Below, piece after piece: positions 47,026 to 60,956 of a stretch of 64,000 bases of DNA. A program made the position numbers and the translations under genes. The stretch is from Endocalyx cinctus (taxonomy: Eukaryota > Ascomycota > Sordariomycetes > Amphisphaeriales > Apiosporaceae): contig BCKC01000002.1 of NCBI GenBank assembly GCA_001600455.1, positions 1,240,001-1,304,000 of the forward strand. The letters are read 5' to 3'. Numbering within the stretch: position 1 is the first letter of the stretch; every line of letters begins with the position of its first letter. The notes below the pieces were generated by a model. It ran no database searches and was not told the origin of the DNA. It saw only the letters and a list, made by a program, of their open reading frames with translations.

Positions 47026-49515
47026 TTTTTTTTTTTAACAGTATCGCTAAGAGAGAGAGAAAAGAGACGAATAGATAGACGATGTTAAGTCGATATCTTC
47101 TATGAATTGAAGAAAGATTGGAGAGATAGATAAGACGAGACAGGGTATATTGTAAGATGTTCGCTCTCCGCTATATTTGATTCTTCTTTTTTCGTTTGAT
47201 GCTACGGTAACGGTACTCAATAGTTGATTAGGTGCTTGTCGATCAAAACTTTAAAAATATAAAAAGCCGAGTACGATAACATACGCAGCGGAATGAATTA
47301 TGAATTCAAAGGCTGAGCAAAACATTAAGATTCACCACCTGCGCGTATATTCATCCTCTCTTTTATAACTTCGCCTTGTTAATTCAGAGTCATACCTTTT
47401 GATTTTATTCCCTCTGTCTCTTTTTGCTTTCCCACGTCAGATAATAATAAAAAAAAAAAAAAAAAAAGATTTTCTTCGAAGCTGACCGATCTCGCACTAG
47501 AATATGGATATAATAAGTGGAGTGTGGGAGTGTAATGTATTCTATCTGGAGGTAAGTAACTCGGCTATATAATTTACACGTAGATATACTTGTACAAGAA
47601 GATATAAGAGCATTCCTCCATCGCGGGGAAGTCTAAACCGAACAGGATTAATTTTCTATCTCAACCAGGGCTGAAATCTTACTACGGTCGTATTAGGGCA
47701 CCAATCAATCAATCAAATCCCTTGCAAGTTACTGAAGAGGTTAGTATTTTATGTAGGCCCTTAATAAGGTCCTCTCGTTCTAATCTCAAGGTAGTTAAGT
47801 ACAATATATCAATTATACCTAGGTAGCTAGGTATAGACCCTTGATCTTATTAATCAATACTGAGCCAGCATCCATAAAAAATAAAAAAATAAAAAAATAA
47901 ACAATAAGATACACAGTATTTCGAGTATAAAAAGTTACTTAAAAACCAAGAAGTAGTGTGGGACTCTTGTTGTAACATCCACATCCACATCTGCATTGCA
48001 TTATATCTAGGTGGCAGGTAGCTCGCGGCTCCTCACTTCGGCTTTCTCCAACGAACTCTGGATCGGACCGAGCTGACCGAGTTGTCTAACACACAGCTAG
48101 ACAGCTTAATATTGCTAGGCATACTTCCCTGTCTTACATCTCACAATACCGGTACCTAAGTACTTATCTGCCTTTGTAGGTGTACGCGATCTTACCCGTC
48201 CTTCTGCTCGTATCACGAGGCAATTGAGATCTCACCGACGGAAAGAGAGAGAGAGTGAGAAAAAAAAAAAAAGGTGGCTTGCTCATATTTCCCTATCAAG
48301 AAGGACAAACTACCTCGTGACCCTCCTCCTCATTACCGTGCATAGGTTCAGGCAGACTGAAGCTTCGAGGCTTGACTTCTCGCTACTACTGTGTGATTAT
48401 GCTTATTTATTATAGTTACAACCTCGCGACGTTGAATCTGCGCTGGATCTAGTTCTGACGAGAATCTGCCTCCAACTCAACTCATCATTCGCCGTCGCAA
48501 AGCCGTCGGTAACCTAGGCCTTAAAGCAAGTAATATATACATATACCTAAGTACGTATACATACCTATATAATTAGTATACGAAAACTAACTTCCTGACC
48601 TACATAGTACATATAAAGCCCCACAGAATAAATCTCGTTGTGTAACAACTTTTCCTTCGTCTCTCTCCTCGAGTAACACCTACAATAATTCGCCCGTATA
48701 CATTTCGTTACTTAGGATTTAATTAGTATACTAAGTATATACCAAATAGTAGGTATTTATTCTTAGAACATGCTGTTTTGTTCCGTGATCTGCAACTGCA
48801 AGCTACGCTAGTAGTGTCCTAGCTATTTATCCCATGTAAAACTCTTAATCATAGCTCAGACGCTCTTTATCGTCTGGCTCAACGTACGTCGGGCGACGTA
48901 GGTATCTACCGCAAGCAAGCAATAAACAGAATATCTAGTTCTATTTGATACCTTCAACTAGATGAGAATATATATCTTCTAGTTACCTGGTAATTAGGCG
49001 AAATACTCATTTCTCTAATTTCAACAAACGACGGTTTATTTAATTAGATACATAATATCCCAGTATCAACCCTGAACGAACAAGCACGTCATCGGTCTTT
49101 TTTTTTAAGTGGATTTGATTACGAAAAACTTGTTCGGTGACCAAAAGCCCTCGCGGTGCGCCCTCGTCGATCGATCATTTCGGGTAGACCTTTCGAAGGA
49201 TTCTTTTGATGGGACATAACACAATGTCAACCTTGCATCTTATCTTATATGTATACCTCGGCGGCTGAGTTACTTAGTTGAAAACTTTTCCCCTACTTAC
49301 TTACTCGAGTAAAACTGTATTGTATTATTTTTACCTTACTACTTATTAGCATATTACGTCCGGTATTCCGCATTCCAAAACATAATACGATAGATAACAC
49401 TTTTAGGTTACTTTATTCCTTCTTCTCGTTTTTTTTTGTACTACTTTAACTTCCACCGGTTCGCCCCCAATCGGTTTATTTTTAAAAATTACCCGCCCCC
49501 GCACCTCCCGTCGCC
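47026..49515. other. 2.5-kb divergent intergenic stretch
   Basis: Spacer between the MFS gene (minus) and the amino acid permease gene (plus), expected to hold both promoters. It is AT-rich, with a run of about 19 A at 47449-47467 and repeated palindromic words (ACCTAGGTAG at 47818-47827, GGTACCTAAGTACTTA at 48151-48166, CCTAAGTACGTA at 48545-48556). No gene is supported. Confidence 0.5.
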
Positions 49516-51655
49516 ATGAGCAGCGAAGACAAGAAAGTCATGATGGCGCCGGACGAGCTACCGGACACGCTTCCGAGCGGGTGGTCGGCCTGGTTCGGCG
49601 GCAAAGGGGTCAAGATAGGACCTCGCATCTCCGGGAGCGTCGTCCCCGGCGCCGACTCGGACAGCGACCTCAGCACCGACGCCTTTCTCATCCACCAGAT
49701 CCAGGAGGAAGCTAACGCCGGGATCAAGTATCGCACTTGCAGTTGGCAGAAGGTGAGCTTTTTGGAAGGTTGAAATGATTAGGAAGGAGATGAAATAAAT
49801 AAAATAAAATAAGCTCAATCGCCCAGACGGGAGCCAAGAGATGCGCCAAGTGCTGATGATAAGATCCGCGAATCCGATAGACTGCCGCTTTGCTATTCTC
49901 CGAGTATATTTGTTTGGTAGGTAAATTCTTATCTCAATTGATCCGGTCTCGATATAAAAGAAAAAAAAAATCGGTTTTTTTGTATTATTACGGGCGAAAT
50001 ACCGGCATGATGTTATTTACTAACGGATAATATAGGCCATTATGAGCTTCCCGTGGTCGTACAGTCTGCTTGGCCTTGCACCAGCGTAAGTTACCATCGA
50101 GGCTTGGCTGTTGGCCGTCTATCGAATGGCGTGAGGCAGATACTAACGTCACTGTTTAGGGTGATCCTTACTATCGTCGTTGCTCTGATAGTTCAATACA
50201 CGTAAGTTGATCGAATTTTACAGTCCTAAGCTCACTATATTTTTATCGTATTTTATTTTAATTTATTCTCGTTGACACTATGCAGTTCTCTTATCCTATG
50301 GGAATTCTGTCTGAGGCATCCCGAGGCTAGAGATGTGTGCGACGTCGGACAGATGCTATGTGGAGGTCGGAGGTGGGCCTGGTACGCGACGGGAGTCATG
50401 TTTATTTTGAACAATACCTTCATTCAGGTTAGTTAACCGAGTACCGAGGACTCGCGACCGTATCTTACATCTCTACACACAGGGTCTTCACGTACTCCTT
50501 GGCGCTAAGTATATCAATACGATCATCGGTGGTGACGTCGACTCTGTACCCTGCCAAACCGTCTTATTCGGCGGGTTAGTGGCTATAATATGCTGGCTCG
50601 CGTCGCTGCCTCGCACGTTCGACACGCTCTCGAAGCTAGGAACTGTTTCCGCCCTGTTTACGTTTATCTCTGTCGTTCTAGCTACCGTCTTCGCCGGTAT
50701 CGAAAGCAACCCTGCAGGCTATACCTCCGAGCTCGGGAAGCCGATCGTGACGGCCATCCCCCTCCCCAGCACGACGTTCGTGACGGGCATGAACGCGTTC
50801 CTCAACATCAGCTACACCTTCATCGGGCAGATCACGCTGCCGAGCTTTATCGCCGAGATGAAGGACCCTCGAGATTTCCCTAAAGCCTTATGGGCCTGCA
50901 CGATCCTCGAGATCATGGTGTTCACCGTCGTCGGAGCGGTCATCTATCACTTCACCGGAAACCAGTACATGACCTCGCCCGCCTTCGGCTCGCTGCAGCC
51001 GCTGTACAAGAAGATCTCGTTTTCCTTCATGATCCCCACCATCATCTTCCTCGGCGTCCTCTACGCCTCCGTCTCGGCCCGGCTGATCTTCTTCCGCATT
51101 TTCCGCGACTCCCGTCACAAGAGCGAGAACACCGTTTTCGGATGGTCCATCTGGGCGCTCATACTGCGTAAATCTTTTCCCCATTTCCCCCTATTTTCCA
51201 ACTCGTGGGATATTATTACTAATACGCGGCGTAAACAGTTGGAACGTGGATTTTAGCCTTTATCATCGCCAATTCTATTCCTTTCTTTAGCTCCCGTACG
51301 TTTGGTGGTCTACGGCTTACTTACTTACCCGACTACTACCAAAAAAGAATTTGATTGGCTAACGTTGCGTTGCTTACTAGTACTCTCCCTCCTATCTTCC
51401 CTGTTCGACTCCTTCTTCGGCTTCATCTTCTGGGGCGTAGCCTTCTTCCGCATGCGGAAGGCCGACGGAAGAACCCCTTTCTTAAAGGACCGCTCGTTCA
51501 GGGGCCTGTTCGAGGGCACTTTAAACGTCGTCATCATCCTTACCGGCGTGTTTTTCCTCACCGGAGGTACCTACGCTACGGTCCAGGGAATCATCGACGA
51601 CTTCCATGCCGGCAACGTCGGCAAGGCCTTCCAGTGCACGAGTAATGGCATATGA
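49516..51655 (+). CDS. mtr: Neutral/aromatic amino acid permease, AAAP family (Mtr-like)
   Basis: Eight exons, join(49516..49752,49881..49916,50036..50085,50160..50201,50286..50427,50483..51167,51239..51295,51381..51655), 507 aa, about 11 membrane spans. It is a proton-coupled plasma-membrane amino acid carrier of the Aa_trans family, close to Neurospora Mtr by eye (WQKTAALLFSEYICLAIMSFP at the first span, then GLHVLLGAKYINTI, FNAFLNISYTFIGQ-like MNAFLNISYTFIGQITLPSF and EMKDPRDFPKALW). Exons 2-4 are very short (36, 50 and 42 nt), and the whole first span depends on their splicing. All eight joins keep frame; intron donors are mostly GTAAGT/GTAGGT, with GTTAGT and GTAAAT weaker. The N-terminal 55 residues are hydrophilic and acidic. 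Symbol by similarity only. Confidence 0.9.
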
Positions 51656-54600
51656 TATAAAAATGTTTTATTTTATTCTATTTTATTTATTACAGTTTTA
51701 TTTTCTTTCTTTTCTCTGTATTTGATTTTTTTTTTTTTTTTTTTTTTTTTTGCCGAGGACTACGGGTATATACGATATGGGCGCTCATAAATTTTTTTTT
51801 TTTTTGGGTAAAGGGAATAGTAAAGGCTAGCGATGGCCGGTTCTTCACACGAGTTATTGGAACCGGCTTGGATTTGGGCAATGCTCGCATTTTTGCAACT
51901 TTGCCTTTCAGATTAGTAATGCAGAAAGAGGGAGGACGGTCTCTCTCTATCATCGCCCTCTCCGATATCTTGCGTGAAAAAGACAGCAACAGGACATCTA
52001 GTAGATGCCCCTTGTTCCCCCAGAACTTTATGACATTGATGACTCCCTACCAGATAATACCTGAGCTAACTACATATCGCAGTGTCGAGACTCCTTCCAT
52101 GCGCTCGCTAACTCATGACATTTTTGTTCGAGGTTTACCGGGTGAGCTTACCGAGAGATTATTAAGAGGCGAAGAGGTCTTGCGATAGGTAAGCATTTAT
52201 CCAACAACATATCAACATCTGAGCTTCAAAGCCTGCTTTAAGGTAACATTCAAGTTTTGATTGAAAGCTTAGCACCGCTCTCGTTAAACGTATTATCTAT
52301 CCGTATTTCAGAGCACATCTGTAATAGCAAGCTTATGGTAGTATAAAGTAAATTGATCAATCTGAACTGCTTCTCCGTCACATCGAGCCAAGCTATCGGT
52401 CTGTTCATCCGAAGTCGATTCATGCAAGGGATATCAAGATTCTGGGTACCTTGAAAGTGATATGTCGCGCATCCTGTACTCCGACTGCTTCATCACCGTC
52501 ACCATCCATCTGCACGCAGACAGTCTTGAGAAGATTTCGATGGCCAAAACTTGGCTTTGGGTTGAGCATCTGACATTATCCTATCTCCGTCTTATGTTCG
52601 TGACTTCTCTCTCTCTCTGTTAGTTCGTGTTCATCTATCTCTAAACAGGATATAGAGGTGATAAGTTAAGTAGGGTAGTAGGGTAGCAGTCGAAGGACAA
52701 AAGAAAAACAAAAGTATGCATAGGGGTTTGCCAAGTCTTTGTCAACTCCGGGCCACCTGACAGGTCCCAAACCTTTCCCATTCGTGGTTACGCGCGGCAG
52801 GTTCCATACTCGCGTGGTTTCGGGGTCTTAGACCTTTTGTGGGATGACAGTTCGATGAAAAAGAAAACCCGTACATTATCGCATCGTGACTAAGACTAAA
52901 CGGGTTTCCTTTTTTCTTTTTCTCTCTATCCTTACCGGCGAGGATGGATATGTGATGAGAACCTCATGAATTACAAATTTTTTCCCTAACCGGATATAAC
53001 TACGGAGCAAGAATCTTCCCGAGGCATCCCGGAAACGTCGTCAGCGCGGTCGTCGTCGCTGACCAGCCATCGAGTCGTCCGCCAACGTCTTGCCTCCCCC
53101 CCCCTTACCCCCGGATTACAGAACGACGCCGATTCGATTCTCGGCCTGCAGCTCGTATGCATATACCTTCTGCGGTACGAAATTACGCGAGATATGAAAA
53201 GGCTGTGCAGCTGTCACCGCATAGGATGCGACGTGGTCGTCTGACTTATTTCCGGGGGTGGGAACGGCCTTTCTTATAGGCGTCCTCGCGGCACAGACAT
53301 GGCGATAAAAATACGAAGATGATATATATATATATGTTGAAGTTGCCACTTTAAAGTTCCATTCAGGGGGGAGAAGGGGAAGGGGGGGACTACTGGTGGG
53401 AACAAAGCTATTATGGAATTATGAATTATCGCCGACCAGTATTAAAAAGATGAAAAAAAAAGCGGCGAACACGTACTATACTTGATTTTGTGGAGAGATG
53501 CGGGTAGTCGCATACGAGACAAGGAATGATGCCCACTTTATTTTATACCACCGCTTATTTTCTTCCACCACATGGGCGTCTTTCTTCATTCCAGATGACG
53601 CATTTCCCTCCTGGGTTGGAGATCCAGATACCAAGATCTTGCGCCTCCCCGCCCATCTACCATCGACAGCGGTTGGGAGTTCGAAGTGTAAAAAAAAAAG
53701 AGGAGCTCCCCTCCATTGGCGTATGTACAACCTTTTTTTTACATAGTATTTAAAAAAAGGGTTATACCTGTTTTCCGTGATCCGCGTTCCGTTTCCGCTT
53801 TTAGTAATCTGCGAGCTCTCTATTTCAAGTTTTTTTTTTTCACTCTTCTCTTCTCTTTCTCACCTTACGTTGTAGTGTAGTAGCATCTGTTCTCGGGTAT
53901 CCATAAGCAGGCTACATCACATTCCCCAGCAAACGCAGGTTTTTGGGTTTGATTCAATTAGGGGAGGGTCTTGTCGGTGTGGCTCGTCAAAATCGCTCGA
54001 AGCGAGCAGAGAAAGAGAGCTTTGACCATCAGCACATGCGACTCGGCACTGACGAACACAAAAAGAAATAAAGGAGAAGAAAAGAAAAAAAAAAAAAACT
54101 TGGAATAAGCAAGAGAAATCAACGATAATTGTTGGTGCAGGTGCCAAAGTCAATCGTGGAGAGGATAAATGATATGTATGTTGGGTAGGAGAAAGAACGA
54201 CGTGAGGTAGTAGTGATAATCAAGGGGGATTAAAAAAAAAAAGAGAAGCATTTCAAAGCATATCACAACTCGTTATTTTTACCTTTACCCTCTTGCTCAA
54301 CAGCTTTGTTTCTTTGCCGGGATACTAAACCAGATTGCCGGTGATATTTTAAGTGATTGAATTTTTTAGAATTAATATACTGTGTTCCATCACTAAATCA
54401 AGATATTATCATGATCAAGAACTTGTGGGGGATGACGGAATAAAAGGCATCAATACATAATACCTAGCAGCCTAGCAGCCTAGGTAAGTAGCTATCCCTA
54501 TCAAGAAGGCGCCTCCTTTGCGGAAAGCTCATGGTGGTATATAGGGCTGGGTGATACTGTTACGTAGCTGAGCACGGAGTACAGAGTAGTACGTCGGTAA

Positions 54601-56217
54601 CAACTTGGAAAATCAAAACGAAAGAATTATGATGGCAGGATAAAAACTGGGTTAAGCTGATGATGTACTACATAGTATGTAGCCCTGGAGATATGTACAT
54701 GCCAGGTAGCAGCCTAGGTCGTAGTATGGATACGTCCAATACGTAAATAAGGAACAGTAAACCGTATTAAAACTATAATACTTCTACTGTGCTCAGGCAC
54801 AGCACAGTGCTTATTATATCCTGTCTATATCGGAAAAGGTAAGGCGTATCTGTTACCCTGGCTTAAGTTGGCTGGGCGGAAAACATCTAACCTACTGCCT
54901 ACCAGGACCAACTAAGGTACCTACGAGCCTATGCTAAGGTCCAGATATCCTAATGTACACTACTAAATGTACCTGAAAAGCTGGTAAGCTGAGTACATAC
55001 ATACATCCAGGTACCTAGAATAGTCTCAATACTTTAATGTGTATTCCAGAGTACGGAGTACAGAGTAAACAAGCCCAAGTTCAATACGGAGTATACCTTA
55101 ACATATAAGCTCTTCGTCTGCTCCAAGGGTGAACCTTTTTCTTTCCATTGAAGTATGTTATGTATTGTACGTTGTATTGTATACCTACCTAGCTACCTAT
55201 GTACCTAGGTATATGTATATGTATCTCCAGTACTATTAAAACTTAAGTATCTAAAAATAAAAAAAGAATTATAATCAAGCCTGTAGGTATCATTTTCCCT
55301 CTTGATCTCTCTTCCTCTCTATCCCTCTGTCTCCCTTTCTCCCTCCCTCTCGCTCTTTTCCCATATTTTCTTCTAGTTAAAAATATTATTCGATCTTTCT
55401 TCGAACTTGAGGGGGAAATAATAATATAATCAATAATTAACTTGACCGTTCGCAACGAGTCGTGAAATATAGACTTATCCTGAAACAGCCAGACAGTCAG
55501 ATTTAGTCGGATACAAAGTACAGTAGGTACTTCTCCGCCTTCTTAAACATCTAAAGGGGGAGGGGGATCGTCCTTTGGAAATTGACATACTGTCTTATTC
55601 ACTGTTCTCTTTTCTCCCTCTCTCTACCTAGCCGAGTATACTTGATATCCTTCCTCTACCTATTTCCTCTCTCGTTCCACTGTTCACTTGCTCATTGCTA
55701 TTCCCAAGTGTGTTCGGCTATGTCCCATCCCATCCTCGCAGCCACGTTACCAACCAAGTATGTCAAGTTAATTACCCGTTCAGTCAATTTTACTTACCTT
55801 ACATACCAGGCCTACCTACCTACTTAGTACTTAGACTTACCAGCTAAAGGTACCTATTTACTTAGCTTCTAGGTACCTTAACCTGCTAAACCTAGCTGTA
55901 ACATCCCACACCCACATCCATACATACCCTCCACAATCACCACCACATAACTCTCGTCCATCCTTTTCAGTTTCCTGCGCTATTCTTTTACGACGATACA
56001 ACCAATATTTTTCAACCCTACATAATCTACCAAGTCATATATATTGACTTGTTCAATTTTTTTTTTTATCCCTCTCTTTTTTAAAATTATTTAACTATAT
56101 GTTCGATACGAATGTAAATTATATTAAGCGCCTCTCTCGATCGTTACGACTACGAAAATAGAATAAACCCAACCTCTTTTTTTGCGGTCGCGGTCACCGG
56201 CGCGTCATCGATACAGC
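51656..56217. other. 4.6-kb intergenic stretch, the longest in the window
   Basis: Holds T runs (51728-51752, 51792-51805), scattered short frames and a dense set of palindromic words between 54460 and 55880. A GC-richer island at about 52990-53290 carries a minus-strand frame (53116-53286) with protein-like composition but no ATG; see findings. The final 600 bp before 56218 is the leader of the RhoGAP gene. Confidence 0.5.
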
Positions 56218-58972
56218 ATGACGTCCACCGTTACTCCGTCGAAAGCATCCTCTCAACAACACCAACAACAAATGCCTTCTCCTCATCATCATTCGAATTC
56301 TGCCAATTCTGCGTCGCCGCCTAGTAAGCGAGACCTGAAATCGTGGTGGAAGAGATTTCAAGTTCAGTCCAGACATCAAGAGACTCAAGGTAACGTTAGC
56401 CCGAACTCCCCTCTCTTCCCAACCAAATCATGATCATCAGCGCCTCCTCATTGTTTTTTTTTTTTACTACCACGATCGCGATCTCTCTTACTACCTGGCC
56501 TCATCAATAATATTATTCTATTTAAATCAAATTATTCATCTATTTTTTTTATTTTAATTTTTTTGCCTGGCAGTAAACACAGGGTTTAGATGGCATTTCC
56601 CCTCCAGTGTCGATCCAGTGGATTGTTTGGCCCCCGCCTCTTTGTCAACCCTCATTGTTTAATCAACCCTGCAATATATCCATCGCACGGTTTTTCACCA
56701 TGACGCCAAAGAAAGATATATGCTTTTTTTTGGGCTTCTACTAACCTATCTCATTCTGTAGAATCCCGCGCTCCTGGTATATTCGGCGTCCCCCTGCGAC
56801 AAAGCATACCCTATGCGAATGTTGCTATCTCTTTGGTTGACGAAGATGGAAGGAGCTACATCTATGGATATGTGCCTATCGTTGTGGCCAAATGCGGCGT
56901 GTTTCTGAAAGAAAAGGGTAAGCGATGCATTTTCCCATGATCACCATGTCGCTCTTACCCTGCTGACAAAAATTATAGCCACCAACATAGAGGGAATTTT
57001 CCGCCTCGCCGGTTCTGAAAAGCGCATCAAGGAGCTCAAGCATCAATTCGACTCGCCGGATAGATATGGTAAAGGGCTTGTATGGGATGGATACACTGTG
57101 CACGATGCCGCCAACGTCCTCCGACGCTACCTCAACGATTTGCCCGAACCCGTTGTTCCGTTAGACTTATACGAACAGTTTCGCGAACCCCTTAGAGGAT
57201 ACACCAAACAGGCTGTCGGGGATGCAGAAGGTGCTCAATTTGTCGGAAACTTTAATGAGCAGGAAGCCATTTCAAAATATCAACAGCTGATCAAAGAGCT
57301 CCCTCCTCTGAACCGACAGCTCCTTCTATATATTCTGGATCTGTTAGCAGTCTTCGCTGCTAAGGCCGACGAGAATCGCATGACGGCTCAGAATTTGGCA
57401 GCCATTTTCCAGCCAGGGATGCTTTCTCACCCGCAGCATGCTATGGCCCCGGAAGAATACCGATTAAATCAATGCGTCATCATCTTCCTTATTGAAAACC
57501 AAGATCACTTCTTGCTCAGCATGCCAGGTGCTGCTATAGACGATAAAACCAAATCAGAAATCGAACAAGGGAAACCAACTATTACAACGCCTGCCACACC
57601 AATTCGCAAGACGACGGGTATTAGACGTTCTGCTTCGAATGCGAGCGCAGGAGCTGAGAGCGTCAGCCGGGATGGAATGATTAGAAGGAATCGTTCGGTA
57701 TCTTCTCGCCATTCACGCCACTCAAACGGCGCTTCTACGCCTGGTAGTCCCTCTCACGCTACCACTTCAGGCAGTGGCTTGGCCAGGAGTAACACGGTCC
57801 CATCTAAGAAATCCCCACATATTACCCCTGGACGTTTTCCTGCGAGGCAACATTCTCCAGCCGTAGGAGCTGCGCCTTCTTCGCCGTCCCCCATGGCACT
57901 TTCTACAGATGCGCCGCCAACTGTGGTAGAAGAGGCCTCGGCCTCTCCCGAACGATCCCCCGCCCCATCTAGCGTTACCCCGACACCGTCAGGTTCCATG
58001 TTGATGCCTGTTCCAGTTGTGGCTGGCAGAAGCCAGGAGAGGCTGTTAGAACCCTCTAGCGAGATGTCTACGCCCACCAAAGAGAGAAACCTTCAAGCTC
58101 TATTCCAACGATCGCCAGTATCCGATGCTGAGAAACGTCAGCCTAATAAGTTACGTAAGAAGAGACTGCCAAGCAGCACTAATCCAAGTGCTCAGAGCTC
58201 AACGACATCCTTACCCCAGTCCATTGCCGCGACACCGGCAGCTGAAACTTCTAATCCGCTGGAGCAGCCATTGTCCCATCTGGAACCCAATATTCCCGAG
58301 AATGGCACCATCGAAACTCCTTCTGAACCAACCCCGAGAGCATCCCAGGTACCATCTGCAAATAACTTGCCCGCCGCTCCAGAGGAGGCCAAAACCCTGA
58401 AACCTAAGCCGTCACCGCCAACATCTCTACATTCATCCTTCAACGAGGGTTCCGACATGGATCAAGTAGAGGAGATGCCTCAGAACATATCTACAGATAG
58501 CCACGAGAAAGAAAAGAAACGGAGGTGGCGCATATCTCGACGAAAGGAAGATCTGCCGGTAAATTCTAGCCATAACCTGGGTGTGAACGGTCCCGCAGAA
58601 ATGAGCACTTCGACCATTGGTAGTGGAAATCGACCACGAAAAAGCTGGACCGGCGAGTCGTCTGATGTCGCCACCGCCCTCGCAGAGAGTGAGGCCAGTA
58701 GTAAAGACAAGGACGAGCCGAAAGGTCCTATTGGGTGGATTAAGAACAAATATCGGGAGGCCAAGGAGAATCACGAGCAAAAGCGTACTAAATCTCCCCC
58801 GGAGCAGCTACACGGACCTTTGCCCACGAGGAGTAGAAGTAATGAGCTCAAACGGAGTATGGATGAGAAACAAGCTTCTTTAGCACCAACAGTCTCGAAC
58901 CCTACTCAAGAGCCTCTTCCCCAGGATGTACCTCTGCCCATATCACCTCCCCCCACACAAACTACACATTAA
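56218..58972 (+). CDS. SAC7: RhoGAP-domain protein of the Sac7/Bag7 type
   Basis: join(56218..56389,56762..56917,56979..58972), 773 aa. It would switch off Rho1-type GTPases in cell-wall integrity and actin control. The domain starts at about residue 64 with GIFGVPLRQSIPYANVAISL, runs through YGYVPIVVAKCGVFLKEK, and has the arginine finger Arg118 in IEGIFRLAGS. The sequence ANVLRRYLNDLPEPVVPLDL is the hallmark of the family, and MTAQNLAAIFQPGML and NQCVIIFLIENQ close the domain at about residue 270. Everything after that (about 500 residues) is disordered and Ser/Pro-rich, with a basic patch near KRRWRISRRKEDL. The first exon is His/Gln/Ser-rich. Introns are 372 and 61 nt; both join in phase 1. 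The 372-nt first intron is long for this window. Confidence 0.92.
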
Positions 58973-60956
58973 TTTTTGTTTCTTTCTCTTTTTCTACAAT
59001 TGGAACGTTATGGCTAGATGAAGCGGAGTTTTAAATCGATGTCTAACGGATGATGGTGTTGCTTTGGAGATTCCGGATGGCTTGAGATGCTACCCAAAGA
59101 GAGAGCCTTGACTAAATTCCCTCGATGAGCACTTCACCTCCCCCCTTTTTTTTCTCTTGTATTGTGAGGGGGCAGCTTTAATATTTACAACGAATTTCTT
59201 TTTGGACGTTTTGAACAGGGATTACTGATGGTAGCGAACTTGGTATGATGGGCTTATGAGCAGTGGGTCACAATTTGCTGATGGCTGGAAGATGAATGAA
59301 TATACCTGTATATTGGCAGCCCTCCACGAAACCCCCATCCCTTCGCAGTGAACCTAGGGAAGAACTGAACAAGCAGATTCAAGATACGAACGAGGAAGAA
59401 GCAACAAAATTTAGCAAGCATAAAAAAAAAAGGCAGATTTTCCCCCTATAGTCTACGGATACCCCCTCCCCATACCCCCCTTCCTTTTTTTTTCCTCACA
59501 GAACTGGACTTTTACACAGCTGGTTGATCACTACGAAATCCCCCTTTCCCACCTCCCCCTGGACACCATCACCACCACCCTATTTGTAATGTTAAATTTC
59601 TATACTTGATCCCATGAATTAAAAAAAAAAAAAAAAAAAAGGAAGAGGTCACCATGCTTTCTTTCCGGTACCAAATCAGAGTTGTTATGATTTTCCCCCT
59701 TAAAAATCACGTTCGTAGAATCAAAGCCGAACTTGCGTTTAGAGTTCCTTTTTTCTAGATATTCCGAATAAGGACAAATCTAAGTAAGGGATGGATATAT
59801 ATATATATCTATTTTATATTACCTGATCTAAGTCTTCAACGTACACGTGTTACTCGTCGTTCTTATCACTCTGTAGGTATACGTATAATTATGAGTTGGA
59901 GATATTAAAAGACCAAAAACTGGAGAAATCCATCTGGATCGTAGCAGTATGCATGCATGTATATAGGTGTACAACCGATGCCATGATAGAGGGGAGCAAG
60001 CAAGTAATTTAAGTGCCAAGAATATATATTTCTCTATTATTTGAATATTAACCTGCGTCACGTAAAGTCTGAGTACCGTCTGTTCCAGTCCGCATGCCCG
60101 ATGATGCTCTTGTGATGCAACCCAGTCTGCCGAACAAGCATTCCTAGAGATATAAATCCAATCAATCTAAACTTTAATACAACCTCTCATGCGGTAAGAA
60201 ACAGACACCGATAAACACGCATACAAGGTTATTCGAAAGCCGAGCATGGGGAGGGAAGCGAAACCATCACCTCTTGCGCCTTTTTCTACCCGGAATTCCA
60301 CAATAGATGTTTGGCATGCACTTGGTTGGGTACTTTTCCCCCCTTGGTCAATCAATCGAGTCACTCACCACCACAATATAGTCGGCGAGTGTGACAGTGA
60401 CAAAATTAAATGACCAAGACGACCGTTGTGTCATGCCCCATCAGTGAGATTTAAGAAAAACGAAAAATCATAATGTTCAGCCCCCCTATATAATGGCACT
60501 GATTGTTTCCCCTCAACGCCGCTAGCCCAAATATAAACCCCATGGCTCAAACAAACACAAAACGTACAGAGAAATTCAAATGAGGAAAAAATTCGGAATC
60601 CAAACTTTGAGACGTATCCCCTGAAAACCGATTTGTACCGACAGTACGGCCTATACCGGATGGCCGTTGTCGAGAAGTTTCAGGAATGCTGAAAAAAAAA
60701 AGAAGTTGAAAATTGGAAAGATGGAATTTCTCTTCCTGAACGCCTTGTTGATGATCCCTCCTGGGAAGGGACGGAAAAATAATAATAATAAAATAAAATG
60801 AAGAATAATCGGACCTTTCCACCATAACTAGCATTAGCGCCAGCCTCTGGCCTAGATCCTGAAAGCCGCGGGGCATAAGTAATTTGTATAGCAATCTTTT
60901 ACGTGTCGTCATACGTCGTGAGATAATTAAGAGTAACAATAATATGTGCCACCAAG
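58973..60956. other. 2.0-kb convergent intergenic stretch
   Basis: 3' flanks of the RhoGAP gene (plus) and ATG1 (minus). Contains about 20 A at 59621-59640 and several C-rich patches (59450-59580). No gene is supported. Confidence 0.55.

Noticed and set aside
51868..52188. A 106-codon frame after the permease gene
   Set aside because: No protein-like pattern, and it starts inside the probable 3' UTR.
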